Source: Antitrichia curtipendula
Lineage: Eukaryota > Streptophyta > Bryopsida > Hypnales > Leucodontaceae
Assembly: GCA_951230915.1 (NCBI GenBank)
Contig: OX579635.1
Coordinates: forward strand, 43,524,001 to 43,588,000
DNA: 64,000 nucleotides
Direction of reading: 5' to 3'
Below are positions 1 to 13,800 of this stretch, in pieces (position 1 is the first letter of the stretch; each line of letters begins with the position of its first letter). The notes beneath the pieces are model-generated. The model was not told the DNA's origin. It was given only the letters and a program-made list of their open reading frames with translations, and made no database searches. The translations under genes were made by a program, and so were the position numbers.

Positions 1-1780
1 CTCCGGAGATCATGTGCATTGTGTTGTATTTGATTTTTGTTTCTATATTGTTGATTTTGTTGGTTTTCCGGTTTTGCAATGACTTGTTTAATTGTATACT
101 TCTAGTCTTAGGTAATGTCTCTTCCTGGAGTGAATGGCTTCTTGCTAACAATATTGAACAAACTTTGTGCTTTCAGTTGTTTCTAAATAACAAGTTCCTT
201 ACTTAGGCGTTGGAGGGATTTTTGGGTAGGTTTAGGTTCATGTGCAACAACTGCCACTTGTTTGTAAATAAGATAGAATTCTAGGATCTCTTTGTTTTCC
301 AACTGATGATGATTGGTGAACTTCATGGTAGTCAAGCCTTATGGTATTATTGTCATCCCATCTCCGTGTTGTTAGCAAAAAAAATTGTTATTGAATCAAA
401 ATATTTGTCGGTGAAACATAAACATATGGTTCTGAATGGAATAACCCATATGGTACTTGGAGACATTTATTTAGTTGTGGATCCCAATGAATTGTGGATT
501 TGTCACTGCCTCAATAAACATTCTGACTTTGGCATTGGAGGGGCTTTAGGGTGGGTGCAGGTGATAGTGTTAGAAATAATTTCCTAATTGGTTATAATGA
601 GTCATTTAACTTATCAAGTTTTTTTTGGAAATCTATCACGTGTATTGTGCAAGTAATGGTCACTAAGGAATACTAATTCGCCCAAAAGAAGGCACTACTA
701 TATAGCATGTCACCAACTTCCACCCACTCTTCTACAAAAGTTCGCCAAAGTTGCGCCTAAAACAGCAATAACTTCGTCGAAACGAACATTGGGTTCAGTA
801 AAAAATCGCCAAATAATACTTTTGAAAGAAAAAAAAACTTCCACCCTATGGCTCTACATCCCTTCTGACAAGTCGCCACATGCAGTGCGACCACACGAGT
901 AAAATCGCCTTTCTGTCCAATAGAAAAAAATGAAAAAAAGCCCTGCTTTGCATCATGCAAACGTGATACCATGTAACCTTCATTGATTAGAAATATGAAT
1001 TTTGACATTCAAAAGGATGTTTGGGCTTTTGAAATAAACTAATTAAATGAAGTTATTTAAGTTTGACTTTGACTTTCTTTGAAAACTTTGAACAAAATTC
1101 TAAAAATAAAACATTTATGCTAATTTGAAGTTAAGAGTATGAACAAGTTTTCAAATATAAAATGATATGGAATTTTGTTTTATATTGTGATGTTCTACAC
1201 TTCTATACAAATTTGTGACAAAAGTTTCAAATTTTTAAAGCACATTTTATATTTGATGTGGAAGTTCAAAAGACTTTGGATATAATCAATATAATGTCGT
1301 GATACTATTTAAGACTATCTCAAATAGTGTGATTGTCATCTTATTTTAAAATACATACATATAATTTCATCTAAAATTCATCTAGTTTTATACACTAATT
1401 AGATCATGTTCATCCAAAATAGTGTGAGGGATCTAGCACTTTTCAAACTTTTACACTAACTGAATTATCTTGTATAGTGTATTTTTCTAAAGATTGTTAA
1501 TCTTTGTAATATGTTTTCCAACATTTTATAGTAACAACCACACCTAGTAAAGGCTTTAATCCTTAAAAGGTCTTTGAGATCCCTCTATACGACCTATATT
1601 TAACCTTATAATTCTTCAATTGTGGTTTTTATTATGAATTGTAATACATTGCTATTTACATACTACCATGATCATTAATTTACTTTGTACTAAACAATAT
1701 TTGGTCAATATTCTTTTGATCTTGAAAATATCATCGTATTCATAATATATTGTTTAGCCACAAAGGGCTTTTAGGCCCTT
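1..1780. other. A/T-rich DNA without a supported gene
   Basis: The longest open frames (93 codons at 306-587 on the + strand, 83 codons at 757-1008 on the - strand) show no family motif, splice pattern or composition of real coding sequence. The first 600 bases are T-rich with balanced GTAA/CAG signals and could be the tail or an intron of a gene outside the window, but nothing proves it. Confidence 0.4.
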
Positions 1781-1784
1781 CTAA

Positions 1785-2225
1785 GATTACCCCCTAAAGT
1801 CCCAATGTCCCCTTTGGAGACAAAATGGATTTTGGGAAACATCCTATGGTCTCAATATTTTTCATGATTTTCTGAATTTTTTTGTGAAGATAGAAAAATA
1901 CATTAGCTTTCCAAAAATACAATTCTTATTTCAATTGGAGCCTGAGAGTAAAAATTATGGCACAAAACACTTGTTCTTTTAGTTAGGTAGGCAGAAAAAA
2001 ACTTCAAACAACTTAATCCCTAAAGGACTATTTGTCCCCTTGGGGGACAATTTGGGTTTGGGCAGGTTCCTATGACTCAACTTTTAGTGAAATTTTCTAA
2101 ATTTTTTGAGGATGTGCAGTTCTGCAAGAGCTTTGTGGATATATAATTTTTATTTCAGTCGGTGCCTGGGAGAAAAGTTATAGCACAATAAGCAAAGAAT
2201 GGAGATTGGCAGGCAACACAAAAAA
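1785..2225 (+). repeat. Two degenerate copies of a dispersed repeat, side by side
   Basis: Two related blocks start near 1790 and 2020. Each has a 'cctaaag...tcccctttgg..gacaa' head, then 'tatg(g/a)ctca', then a T-rich stretch and 'ttatttca..(t/c)gg(a/t)gcctg(a/g)gag', about 235 bases apart. Related blocks recur at about 49735 and 63360. The family has no visible coding sequence. Its class is unknown; a non-autonomous retroelement or old foldback element are both possible. Confidence 0.55.
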
Positions 2226-2859
2226 ATTACAAAAGTCAAATAAATTAAAAATAAATTCCACTAAAACTATATATTTTTGTCTACATTTGGAGCTTTGATT
2301 CATTCTATTTGGACTCATGATGAGAAAGTTATGGACAATCTTAGTTTTTCCGGCAATCTAAGCATCTTCTAGAAAAAATAACTTATAGGATTCATTTTTT
2401 TAATGTAATTTTTACAATTTTCCAAAAGAAATTGTTAGATAGGGTTGTATTTTCTTGCTAGAACAATCTCACTATTGGGATTATTGTATTTCAATTTCAT
2501 CTTAGAGTTGTTAACGATTTAGTTTTTTCCTTAATCTTGAGCCTATCTCTACTTAATAATTTTTTTATGAGTAAAAATTAAGTTTTTTTGCACTATTGGT
2601 TTTTTTTCTTCTAGATTCTAAATTTAGGTATTCAACATAAAAACTTAGAAAATTAAATCATTAGTGCAAAAAATTTAAGTTAAGAAGATTCAAAGTGAAA
2701 AAATCTAGTCAAGCAAGGTGCAAAAAAACTTGTTTTCTTCACTTTGGATGCAAATATCTTGCAATTTATGCGGTCACAGTTTCGGAAATTTCTTAAAAAA
2801 AAAACATTTTAAATTTTTTTTTGCTCTTTCCAGTAGAAGTGGCAGTTTTGAGTGTGTTT

Positions 2860-5385
2860 TGATGGAGAAAAGGCTTAGTCCTTTAGGAGTTAACTTGTAA
2901 AGGACCAACATAGAAATTTTGGGCAGGTACATATGATTGGAGATTTGCATATTTTAGGCTGAAATTTTAATAGAACGTAGAAACAAAAAACATCTTTCAT
3001 GTGCACTGAATTTCATAACATTTGGAAATATGAGTCAAAAGTTATGACCTAATATGTTACTTTTTTCCTCGAACATGCAATCCGTGGAAATCAGAAAAAA
3101 ATTACTTTTTTCAGAAACAAAAATTTGAAATTGGTTTTCTTGAGTTATCACTATAAGAAAACGGAGTTTTTGAAAACGTCTGAGAAAACGCGAGAATGCG
3201 TTGTGTGAGACGGGAAAATCATCAGCGTTGACGGCTCCTAAAATCCGTTTGATTTGACGTGGCTAAAACATGTGGAAATGTGGAAAAACGCATCATTTTA
3301 CAAAAACGTTTTTCCAAAAACGTGGTTGAGGACAATGTCTACTGAGGTCCTCAAAGTTCGACACGTGGAGGGCATCTCAATGCCATGGAGGCGCCACTGG
3401 GACGGGCACTGCCACGTAATCTTTTTTTTAACTTGACCGCATCTGATGTGGATGTCAGAGAATTTGACATTTTTCATCCATTACATTTTTTCATCCAAGC
3501 CATTTTTTGAAAAAATAATTGGTTAACATAAATTAAAAAATAAAAATAAACAACAACAAAAATGTAGAATTCACCAAAAAATAAAAAAAACTTATCATTT
3601 ACCATCAATTTTATTTTGATGGAAAAATTACATAAAAATGAACATTTTAAGGGTCATATTTATACCCATTCTTTGTCCATGGTGCGACAAACGATATGGG
3701 ATAAATAGCCTATATTGTTTGAGACGTCCAGCCCAACATCCAACACGTTGTTTTCAAACGTCCAACCCAATGTCCATCCATCCATCATTTCTTTTTTTTC
3801 AAAAATATGCCACGTGGCTGCCCTTTGCTAAAAAAATTGTCCATTATGAGACAAACGATATGGAATAATTAGCCTACGTTGTTTGAGACGTCCAGCTGGA
3901 CATCCATCCATCCATCCATTTTTTTTCTTTCAAAATATGCCATGTGGCTGCCCTTCTCTAAATCTACTTGCTGACGTGGCAGTTTATGTTGTATGCGACG
4001 TTTTATAAAAACATGGCCATCTTGCAGTTGACATTGTCACAAACATAGCCGTCCATAGTGACATGGTTGCATTTTCTGCAAAACACATACATGTTTTTTG
4101 GAACATCTAACGTTTGAAAAAACACGACGTGCTTGTTGCTAAACGCCACCAAAAATGTGCTTTTCTTATAGTGTATAAGTATATGGAAAGCTTTGAATCA
4201 TTATATTTTGATCAGCGAATCAAAAGTTATGAGGAGTTTTAGTTTACGGGCAATTATAGATTCTTTACTCTAAAATAAACTTTGAAGTCCTTTCTCTTAC
4301 TCAATTTTCAATATTTTTTGAAAAAAACAAAAACATAGATATTTGATTACAACATTGCAACCATTGGGATTGACATTTTCAGTTTCATAATAAATTCTTT
4401 ACAATTTTGTATTTTGAACCATTCTCTACTTCTTTCTAATTATTATTTTTTGCCTATATGTTATACAAGTCCAAATGATGTGAAATTTTCAAATATGTAG
4501 CCAAATTGTCTAGAAAAACGAATTCAAAGAAGCACCACCATTATGGACATTTTTTCATACAAATGTGGCCTTGTGAAGTGCAATTGCCTTGTTTGCAAGG
4601 CCAAAAAATGATTTCAATGAATTTGAATTCTTATATCTTGCAATCCACGCAGTGAAAATTTCTGAAATTTTTACCACATATTCTCAAGTTAGCATACTTT
4701 AGTATCTGATAGTTACGTGTTTCAAAAAAAATAAAATTCTACAATGTAGTACTTGTCCTAGAAATGACAATTTTGGAGCGTTTTTGGTGAAAACATAATC
4801 AAGGAACTTATGGGGTTAAAGTAAAAAATATAAAACTTTGTTTTGTATAGATTATATTTTTATGTACATGGAAAGATTTGATTTATTCCATTTGGATTTG
4901 TTACGTGAAAATTATAGACAATCTTGTTTTTTGGGCAATCAAAGTATCTTATTGAAAAAATAACTTGTAGGATTCATTTATGACCTCAATTTTCACAATT
5001 AAAAAAAAAACAATTTCACAAGGTTAAGATCTTTTGCTAGAACAATCTCACCATAGTGAAATTAGTGCATTTCAATTCCATCTTAAGACTATTAACAATT
5101 TAGATTTTTCTTCAATCTTGAACCTACTTCTACTTAACAATTTTTTAATGAATGAAAACTAAGTGTATATTCTTCTTTTTTTTGCAAACTCTTGATTCAA
5201 ATTTTTATCATAATGAAGTAGAAATATAAATATATATTTTTATCAATAGAGCAAAAATTATAAGTTATGAAGGTTCAAAGTCAAAAAAATTAGTTGCAAT
5301 GGTTCTTCCATTTGTTCAAAAAATAAAATAAAATGTAGTTGAGCAAGGTGCAAAAAAAGTTGTTTCCTTCCCTTTGGCCCAGAGT
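2860..5385 (+). repeat. Dispersed repeat copies interrupted by a CACTA insertion
   Basis: The blocks at about 2860-3148 and 4174-5385 resemble, in opposite orientation, 22340-23110 and 48715-49260, and they resemble the arms of the palindrome at 31640-32393. Shared landmarks are 'ggaaagctttgaatcatt', 'caaaagttatga', 'cccaatggttgcaatgttgt' (here on the other strand) and 'atttcaattccatctta'. The gap between the two parts is exactly the 3149-4173 element, so the copy was split by that insertion. No open frame of note. Confidence 0.6.
3149..4173. mobile_element. Non-autonomous CACTA transposon, 1,025 bp
   Basis: The left end reads CACTATAAGAAAAC and the right end is the reverse complement of CACTATAAGAAAAG. 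The first 13 bases match exactly and the copies then diverge. Both ends are flanked by the same 3-bp target duplication, TAT (3146-3148 and 4174-4176), as CACTA/EnSpm elements leave. The inside is more G/C- and CpG-rich than the surroundings. It contains a partial internal duplication: 'gacaaacgatatgg(g/a)ataa..agcctac/t' occurs at 3686 and 3849, each followed by 'gtttgagacgtccag'. Short 'ccatccatccat' runs are also present. No transposase frame is visible, so it would depend on a helper element. Confidence 0.85.
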
Positions 5386-6640
5386 CAATAAAATATTCCA
5401 CCTCTTTATTACTTATCAGACTGTACTCCGAGAAACTTCCTAACTTAGGTCAAGTGAAGCGAGTGTACAGGGAAATGTACATGGGAGCAAAGATACACCA
5501 ATTGCCAGGAAAATCCAAGGTGGCAATACAAGTGCATGAGCCTTGCTAGAATGGAGTTAGCAAATTAGTTTTGGAAAGAACATTGTAGAGCACCAACGTT
5601 TAGTTTTGCCATAGCTGCCCTCCTTCTTCTTTAGTCTCTTCTCTACCATTCAGTAACATTACTTGCCGCCCTAGTGGATGCATTGCCGTTTGCTATCATC
5701 AAAGCTTTGTAATTGGTCCGACCCTTTGGTGCAAGCCATGGGAATGGCATGACGCTCCCTTCTTGAATGATAGGTGCATTTTGTTCTTCTCATTGTTGCC
5801 TTTCCTTATTCAATAGGATTTAAGATTTATCACTATCGATGGAGATGATGTTGTCTTGTAAATGATTTGGATTTATTTGGAGACATTCTAGAGCTTATTC
5901 AACCTACTCGCAATAGTTTTTAAATATTTACTTGACACATTTATGGTCTCTTGGAGTGTTTGGTAGACAAGTAGTTGCTGCAAGTATCTAGTCGGGAGTA
6001 TTCAAAGCATAAGCTCTATTTTTTGACATTGTCTTGTTAGATTCTTAATGATACACACACTAGGAAAGTTGGGTTGCTGGTCAAATTTTGAGAGTTACCG
6101 CAATCAAGGGCTTTTGTGGAGTGTAGTTTATCAAATGGTCTTTACTTTGAAGTTGTTGCTAAGTAGTTTAGGTATTCTCCGACAATTTATAAGATTTGCA
6201 GAGTGAAATGCCAAACAATGTGGGCATCGTCACCTAGAACGCACGCTTCCCAAACCAATGAGCCAAATGATTTGCTCCTTGATCTAGAACTTATCAGAGT
6301 CACATGAAGGTTTTAGATACTTACATGGTGGATTAATGATTGCATGGAGTGGATTGTAGACGACTAATTGTGTTGTTTGGAGCAGCTACTTTGGTGGCTT
6401 ATTGGTCGAAATTGCTGATGCAGATGCTTTTATAGTGTACATCCACAAGTTGAAAAATGCATGTGAATTCTATCGTCAATGGATGCAATTTGAAAATTGT
6501 TGAACCGGCAAGCTAAATTATTTAAAGTAGTGTGCACTAACTAGAAATTTGATCTTGGTCATCTGCTAAGTGATTCTCTGCCACCTCTATCGGCTTCACA
6601 ACTAAAACAAAACATATGATTGTCATTGATACAATGTATG
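5386..6640. other. Gene-poor stretch, possibly old pseudogene DNA
   Basis: This stretch is less A/T-biased than its flanks and may include remnants of coding sequence. An example is a 30-codon open stretch at about 6408-6500 on the + strand with the sense-looking string YIHKLKNACEFYRQWMQF. No family was recognised and no continuous frame or splice pattern could be built. Confidence 0.3.
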
Positions 6641-7478
6641 GTGATTGGTATGTTGGAAAATAGTTGGTCCGCCCTCCTCATGGATGCCACTAGGTGCAGG
6701 TCCACCTCAAGGTCACCCATAGAGCAATGCAAGAGCAATCAAAGGAATGGTGTGTATTCCACATGCATTGTTTTTCTCTTATCATTTCTCGCATTACTAT
6801 TGCGGAACCTTTTATTAGGATTTTTTTGCTTCATACTCCGGAGTAATTAATTTGACAATGATTGATAGACGGCTATACTTATATTTAAATAGCCTCCAAA
6901 AATGATGGGCATGGATCCTACTGGATTGTCTTCAAATTATTAGAGTGCACCTCAAATATAGGTATGGTTGTTAATAGTGAAAGGCACATCTCTTTTGAAT
7001 TTTCACTTTATCGTCAACGTCTACATCCAACCAACAAGTAATTGCTTGCTCCTATGCTATCTAATACTTTGTCCTTTCGTCCTTTGTAAAAAACATGTAG
7101 TTTTTGGCCCCAAGGTCCTCTGCATTAGGGACAGCAGTTCATGGATCATGTAGGTCAACAATATCGACCCGTCGTTGGTGTGGTCCTCTTCTACAATTAG
7201 GAATGCCTCCAAGCATGCAAGGACTAAACCTTCAACAACTGCAACAATTTGTGACATAGCTACCACAACAGCCACATGGACATCCATTCCCGCAAGGCTC
7301 AGGGATGCCATTTGGGATGTAGTTGCAACTAATTGAGTCCACACCCCAACCTCCCTAGGTGCAACAACAACCTACACCGCCACATCTTGGTCTAAACAAT
7401 CATGCATTGCAACTAGCATCTTCTTCTTATATACATATTTTGTTTGCAAATGAAGACATGGTAACCTTCAAACTATAG
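6640..7478 (+). pseudogene. Decayed Gln/Pro-rich coding remnant
   Basis: One frame from about 7150 to 7478 reads as Gln/Pro/Met-rich protein: MPPSMQGLNLQQLQQFVT, then LPQQPHGHPFPQGSGMPFGM, then VQQQPTPPHLGLNNHALQLA. It is interrupted by TAG at 7257, 7320 and 7356, all in the same frame. Each TAG is one C-to-T change from CAG (Gln), the commonest residue here, which fits decay by cytosine deamination of a once-open exon. A similar Pro-rich string (GAGPPQGHP followed by TAG) lies near 6690-6710 in another frame. Such composition is typical of the disordered tails of many plant regulators, so no family is assigned. Confidence 0.4.
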
Positions 7479-10400
7479 CTACTATCACTACTTTTTGTCG
7501 TTTCTATTAAGTTAGGTTTTGGAATTTAGATTTGGAATCATAGAATTACTAAAGCAACTACTATTATATCATTGTTTGTCTTGAGGCTTTATATTTTGGC
7601 AACTATGGTGGTCAAGGAGAAATTGGAATCAAAGCAGGTCCTATTTATGGTTTATTGAGGTGTTTTGAAATATCTACAAAGATTGAAGATTTTGAATTCA
7701 TGTCGACTACTATTTTTAGAATTATTTAGTGTAAAATGGATTGATATTAAAGAAGAAAAACTTTTGAAAATGAGAAACATAGATAGTCAAACTGGGAGGA
7801 AAATTAGAATATAAGAAATGTCTTTTTGAATATATGTAAGGCTTGGCTTATATTTGGCATTGAATTGAAGGTTGACCCAAATTCTTCTAGTTTAAACCAA
7901 TAGGATCACTCAATTCCTTCAAATCTAGCCTAAGGATTTTATACTAGGGTTGGGCCAAAAGTACAATTCATTCTATGTGTCGCCTCAAATGGCATAGTTT
8001 TGGTGCCAAACTTTCCGTCTTCAAGGAAAAAATTGGAATGATGTTTGGATGGCCCAAAGTCCCATCTAGGATTGGACTGGGCTCCTTTGTTGGATCACGA
8101 ACATCTCTATTGTCAATTGACAAAAGTTATTACACCGTATTTTAAACTTTAATCCTTCAAAACATTGCATATGGTATTTGAATGTTGCATTCTTTGGTTT
8201 GTTGGAAACTCCTTTTACTTGCCAACAAAAAAATTCAAAATTTAACTAATCTAATAATAGAAACTAAGCACAATAGCTATCCTCTATGAAGAACAAACTA
8301 TACAGTACAAACTCTATTGTCTTATGCTTTTAGGTATTTCAGCTTGCACTACCACTCATAAAACATTGCAAGAATGAACATCTATCATGAAACAATCGAA
8401 CAATGTATATATATTTGGGTTTTCCTCTTGCATCAACTCTCTTCAATTATAATTGCATGAATTCAATTTTAGAGGCTACCACCCTTAACAAATAAATCAC
8501 ATCATCACCTAGTCAAGCATCATTAGTTTGCTATACTGATTCAATATTCTTTTAAATATTTTTCCACAATATAGTCAACAATTTAGATTCTTAGGTGCAC
8601 TTCTATTTTCCATAATCAAAAGCATCAAAATGTAATTTATATTTTTTCTAAATAAATTCTTTGCAAAAATCATAGTAATTTAAAAAATGTTTATCATACT
8701 TTGAATATTTTTTTAGCAAAAATGGAGATAATAGTGGTAAATAAAAATTGTGATCTAATTGTGGTCTAATTGGTATGCTTCTTGAGCTCATATTAAAAGA
8801 ATGTACAAAATATTAGGCTTTTAAGATGTTTGCCTATTTACCTTCAAAAGTCTATAAAAAATTAAATTTCAACTTAAAAAATTTAAGATGATATAAAAAT
8901 ATATTTTTTGGAGCTAAGCTTGATTAATAGTTGAGTTCATGTACTGACCTCATGCAAAAAAGCCTCACTCCTAGCTCTTGCACTCCTTAGGGTTCTAGCA
9001 AACACAAACTAATTTGGTTCTACATTGTTTCAATGGTGATTGATATCAACATGTGAATATAGTGCAAGATATTTTTGAAGTTAAGCATTAGTAGACCCTC
9101 ATACAATTTCAATAGGCCACTCTATATAAGTAATTAACAATTAATCCAAATGTTGACAAGAAATAGGAAGAGAAATAAAAAAAAAAAAATTAAATTAATT
9201 ATTTTTATTTATTTTTATTTTTATTTTTTTCTTTGAAATACAAAAAGCAAGAAGAGGAAGGAAAAGGTCTTAAAAAGTTAAAAACTTGTCTTCTATTTTT
9301 GAGACAAAATAAATAGGAAAAAAGAAAAAAAAATAGAAAAAAGAAAAGAAAAAAAAAAGATGCATATTAAGTATTATTTTAATTGAGCATCAAAAAAATC
9401 TTGAATAAAAAATTGGATCCTAGAATTAGACGGTTGGACCTCAACACTTTACAGTAAATGGGGCCAAAGTGTTGAGTTGGAGCCGGATAGATGGCCCAAA
9501 CTCATCAACAATTTTGGCCAAATTGAGGGTCTTTTTCAAGTTGCATGTTTGTTTGTGAGATTACCAAGGCCATTTTGCATGAAATTGCTCTCTATTGGTC
9601 TTGATGATCACAAAAATACAAAGATACAAACCCACGTCTAGTATAAGTTGGATAAGAGAAAGAAATTTGTTGGTGTTTATTATTTCTTAAACTTCTCCAT
9701 TTCAATGATAGTACCCAATCAACATATATAAGTTTGAGATTTAATGCTATACTTGTAAAAACATATCATTTGAATTGATGCATCTTTTAAACAACAACTA
9801 AAAATTATTGTGAGCCTTGATTTATTTTTGGATATAGAAGGAGGTCATTAATAATTGTAGATATTATTGAAAATCAGAGTGCACTTATTGTGCATTTCTT
9901 GTATTTGATCAAGAATACTACATCTAAAACTCTAAACTATTTAAATCCCAAACACCACTTTCAACATTTTTGCATACCATTGTTCCCAAATGACATTAAT
10001 ATTACTAAAAATATTAAATGGTGAAGCTAGAGTGATACATTTTACAATTAAATAATCTAGATCTTTATTTTATAATCAACACTTTTACATAGATGGATTT
10101 GAAGTTTATGCTTGTGAAAACATACGTTATTGCATTCTAACCAAAAATTGTAATAGATACAACTTAAGTTTGAAGATTGTAATCTTCTACTCCGTTCAAG
10201 AAATCACATTTTATCCTTAGTGATTGTATTATAATAGAATTTTTAAAATAATTTTATACTTAATAATAAGACAAGAAAATAAAAACTCAAGATTATTAAA
10301 AAAAAGATGTCCATAATAGATACAACTTACACTTTCTAGTGGAATAGTAGCTACATACATATATATATGACTTTAAATAGTGGTTTGGCCTTTATGACTC

Positions 10401-10818
10401 TTTCGAAGCACATTTTCTCAAGGTAAAGAATTGCATCTTCAGTTTAATATTTTATTGTCCAATCCTTTTTTGAAATTTTCCATACATTTCATTACATCTT
10501 TGTTTCAAAAAAATGCATCAAGAGCTCTATACATCCATGGGAGATAGTTATTAGAATTTCGATAGATTCTTCATACATGATGTTTTTTTAAATTAAAATT
10601 CTAAGTAGAATTGTCTATCTCTATCTTATTTTTTATTCATGGTAATTTTAAGACTCAATTATTTGAATCTTCTTCTTTTGTATTTCAATTTGGATCTCAA
10701 TGTTGTTATTTCAACATTCAATTTAATTTATTAATTCATTATTTTTGGCTACTTTGTTTCAAGAACAAAAACAACAAAATATATATTTGAAGGAAAAAGA
10801 TTGCGGTCCTACAACATT
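7479..10818. other. A/T-rich intergenic DNA
   Basis: No gene, clear element end or conserved frame was found. There are low-complexity A/T runs near 9175-9360. Two stretches with GGCCCAA/TTGGGCC words (about 7880-8090 and 9410-9540) look like remnants of something less A/T-rich, but neither has an open frame. Confidence 0.4.
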
Positions 10819-13800
10819 ATGACAAGGATGGCAGAGCATTGGAAACTAGTATTGTTCTTGAGCTTATTGCAAGCAATGACCATGTGTAGCTTCTCTCAAA
10901 AGATTTATGATGGTAAGTTGGAACTCCATAATGCCGAGTTTAGTGCAATAATTTAATGCATTGATGACATATTTGAAAATTTCACAAACACATCTATCAA
11001 TATCATTTTGTTCACATAAAATATACAAACCGTTATATCCTACAAAGTTTGAAATTTGACAATTAAGTGTGCTTATCATAAATCATGTATTGATATAAAT
11101 CAGACCCAAATTACTTCTTTGTGCGGAATGCAACGGAAGCACCACCTCAAGGTTTCAAAACGTATGATTACATCATTGTGGGAGGAGGAACTACAGGATG
11201 TCCACTAGCAGCAACTCTCTCCCAAAATTTCTCTGTATTGCTTTAGGAACGAGGAGGCTCACCATATGGTAATCCCCTCGTGGAGAATCTCGAGAGCTTC
11301 TATCCCAATCTACAAATTGATACGCCCACTTCCACGTCACAATCCTTCATTTCCGAAGATGGAGTGCCCAATAATCGAGCTCGTATCCTTGGTGGTGGTA
11401 GTGCCATCAATGCAGGATTTTTTACTAAACCTGAACATAACTTTGTTGAAGAACAAGGTTGGGATCCAACCCTTGTGAACTCTTCTTTCAATTGGGTTGC
11501 TAATAAAGTTGCTCAATTTCCAAACTTACAAGTTTTTCAAGTGAGTTTCTTCTCTTTAAACTTACTTAATATTAACATTAAGCAATGATAGATTGATAGC
11601 AAGGTGTTTGCCAATGGGATTCATGCAAAAAAATATAATTTATTTACTGATGTGGAGAATATAATTTGGAAAAAAGAGATTTTGCAATTAGTCTAAAATT
11701 ATTCTTTATTGCACATACTAGTTTTTGACATGCTCCTTGAACATGTGATTCTAGTTTATTTTCTTCAATTTACTTGTTTTTATTTTTATTTTTATCACGT
11801 GGAAATTATAGAATATATTGAGGTTTTCAGTTTTCATTTTAAAGAAGACCTTTTGCCTTGTTGAATAATTTTATGTGTTTTGAATTTCATTAAATTTCTT
11901 CATAATGATTTTGTGGTTAGTGTTGACAATAAAATCATTGATTTATTATACAACCATCGATGTGCTAGTAATTTGGTTTTGCAATATTTTAAGTATTAAT
12001 GTATTTTTTTCCGCTAATGTTGATTTTGACATATCAGACAGCAGCAAGAGACGCATTGTTGGAAGCTGGTGTTATTCCAAACAATGGTATGACATACGAA
12101 CATTTGATTGGCACCAAGGTAGGCGGATCATTATTTGATGAAAATGGTCACCGTCACTCTGCAGCTGACCTTCTCTCATATGCCAATCCTAACAGCCTTG
12201 ATGTCTTCATTTGGGCTAGTGTCCAAAATATTATCTTCAATGGTAAGTTGTAAAATTCTATCAATCACTTCCTTATGATTCTTTTTATTATTAAAATGTA
12301 GTAAAATTTTATTAGTCATGTCTTTATAACTAAACAATGGCAAAGATTATATCTAGAGTATGAACAATAAATTCAAATAAAGACCTAGTGAGTTGTGTCA
12401 ACAAGAAAAGTATTGGATTGTTCTTCATGACCTAGCCTCATTTGCCATTATGTAGCATAATATCAATATTGGCAAGTGTGAATAGATTGATTTCCTTGAA
12501 ATCTCATTATAATCACACAAACACTACAAGCCGGAGCAACTCCTTTGTTACATCTCTCTAGTAGTATATATTCTTTGCATACTTAATGCCATTGTGCACA
12601 TATTAAGGTTCATTATCAATTGTAATTGGTTTTCCTTTCCAATTACATACAATTTTCTACAATAATGAAATTTCTCATCATTAAGAAACATTGAACTAAT
12701 ACTATATGGCTAATCATATTGTCTATCAATGTATTATAGGATCAACATTACATTCAAATTGTAAGGCATCAGGTGTCTTATTCAAGATTTAAATGGTGAT
12801 AGCCATACAATGTTCTTGAATAATGAAAGCAGTGAAGTAATTCTTTCAGCAGGGGCAATTGGTAGCCTTCAATTACTCATGTTGAGTGGAATTGGACCTA
12901 AGGATCACCTTACCAAGCTCAACATTACCACCATTTATGATAATTCGTTTGTTGGCACCCACATGGCGGACAACTCTACCAACTCCCTGTCGGTGCTTAC
13001 AAATAAAGAAGTAGAAGTATCGTTGATTGAGGTGGTAGGCATCACCAAGTTTAGTAGCTACATTGAGATTGCTAGTGGCATAGCCCAGGTAAATGATCTC
13101 ATATACATTCAACCTTTTTCTTTGAAGTTTTTTTTCCATTAGAAAGATATCATACTACTAGGTGATGTTTTTTAATTAGTTTAAATGCAAATTGAATGAA
13201 ATTGGATTATTTTTCATCTAAATTTGGATGAATTGATTTGGGCTTAATCTTGGACTCAATGCAAAGTCATATCTAACATGGGTGCTTTTTTAATGTTGGA
13301 TCTTGATTCAATTATTTGCATTTATAATAATATTGGTCTTTTATATAATTTTTAAGCAAGAGGGTTAATTGTCTAAAATCGACATTTTTGACAAAAATGT
13401 ATAGACATTGCTGAAAGCTGCACAAGAAACAAGTAAGAATGTCGTGAAAAATTCCAAGCTAAGCAAAAGCCCTTCAAATGCACAAATTATGCAAGCAAAA
13501 ATTCTTTTTGCTATTCTCTCTGTTCCAGCTAAGTTTCAAGCACAAGCAACATGGAGTGGCAATATTTTGCACAAGATTTGGGGGCCTCATTCTTGGGGAG
13601 ACTTGAAGCTCACTAGCTTAGATGTGAATGAGACTCCAAAGGTGCAATTTAACTACTTCAAAGAGCCATGTGACTTGGTCACATGTGAAAAAGGCATCCG
13701 CATAGTTTTAAACACCATTAATGCAACATCTCTTTTGTCTCTGCAATACACAAATGAATCTATTCCAGAGTACTTGCGTCTTCTTAAAGACACAATTGAA

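Noticed and set aside
12525..12533. CACTACAAG in intron 3 of the HOTHEAD-like pseudogene as a CACTA end
   Set aside because: No matching GTAGTG end with a 3-bp duplication was found at a plausible distance.
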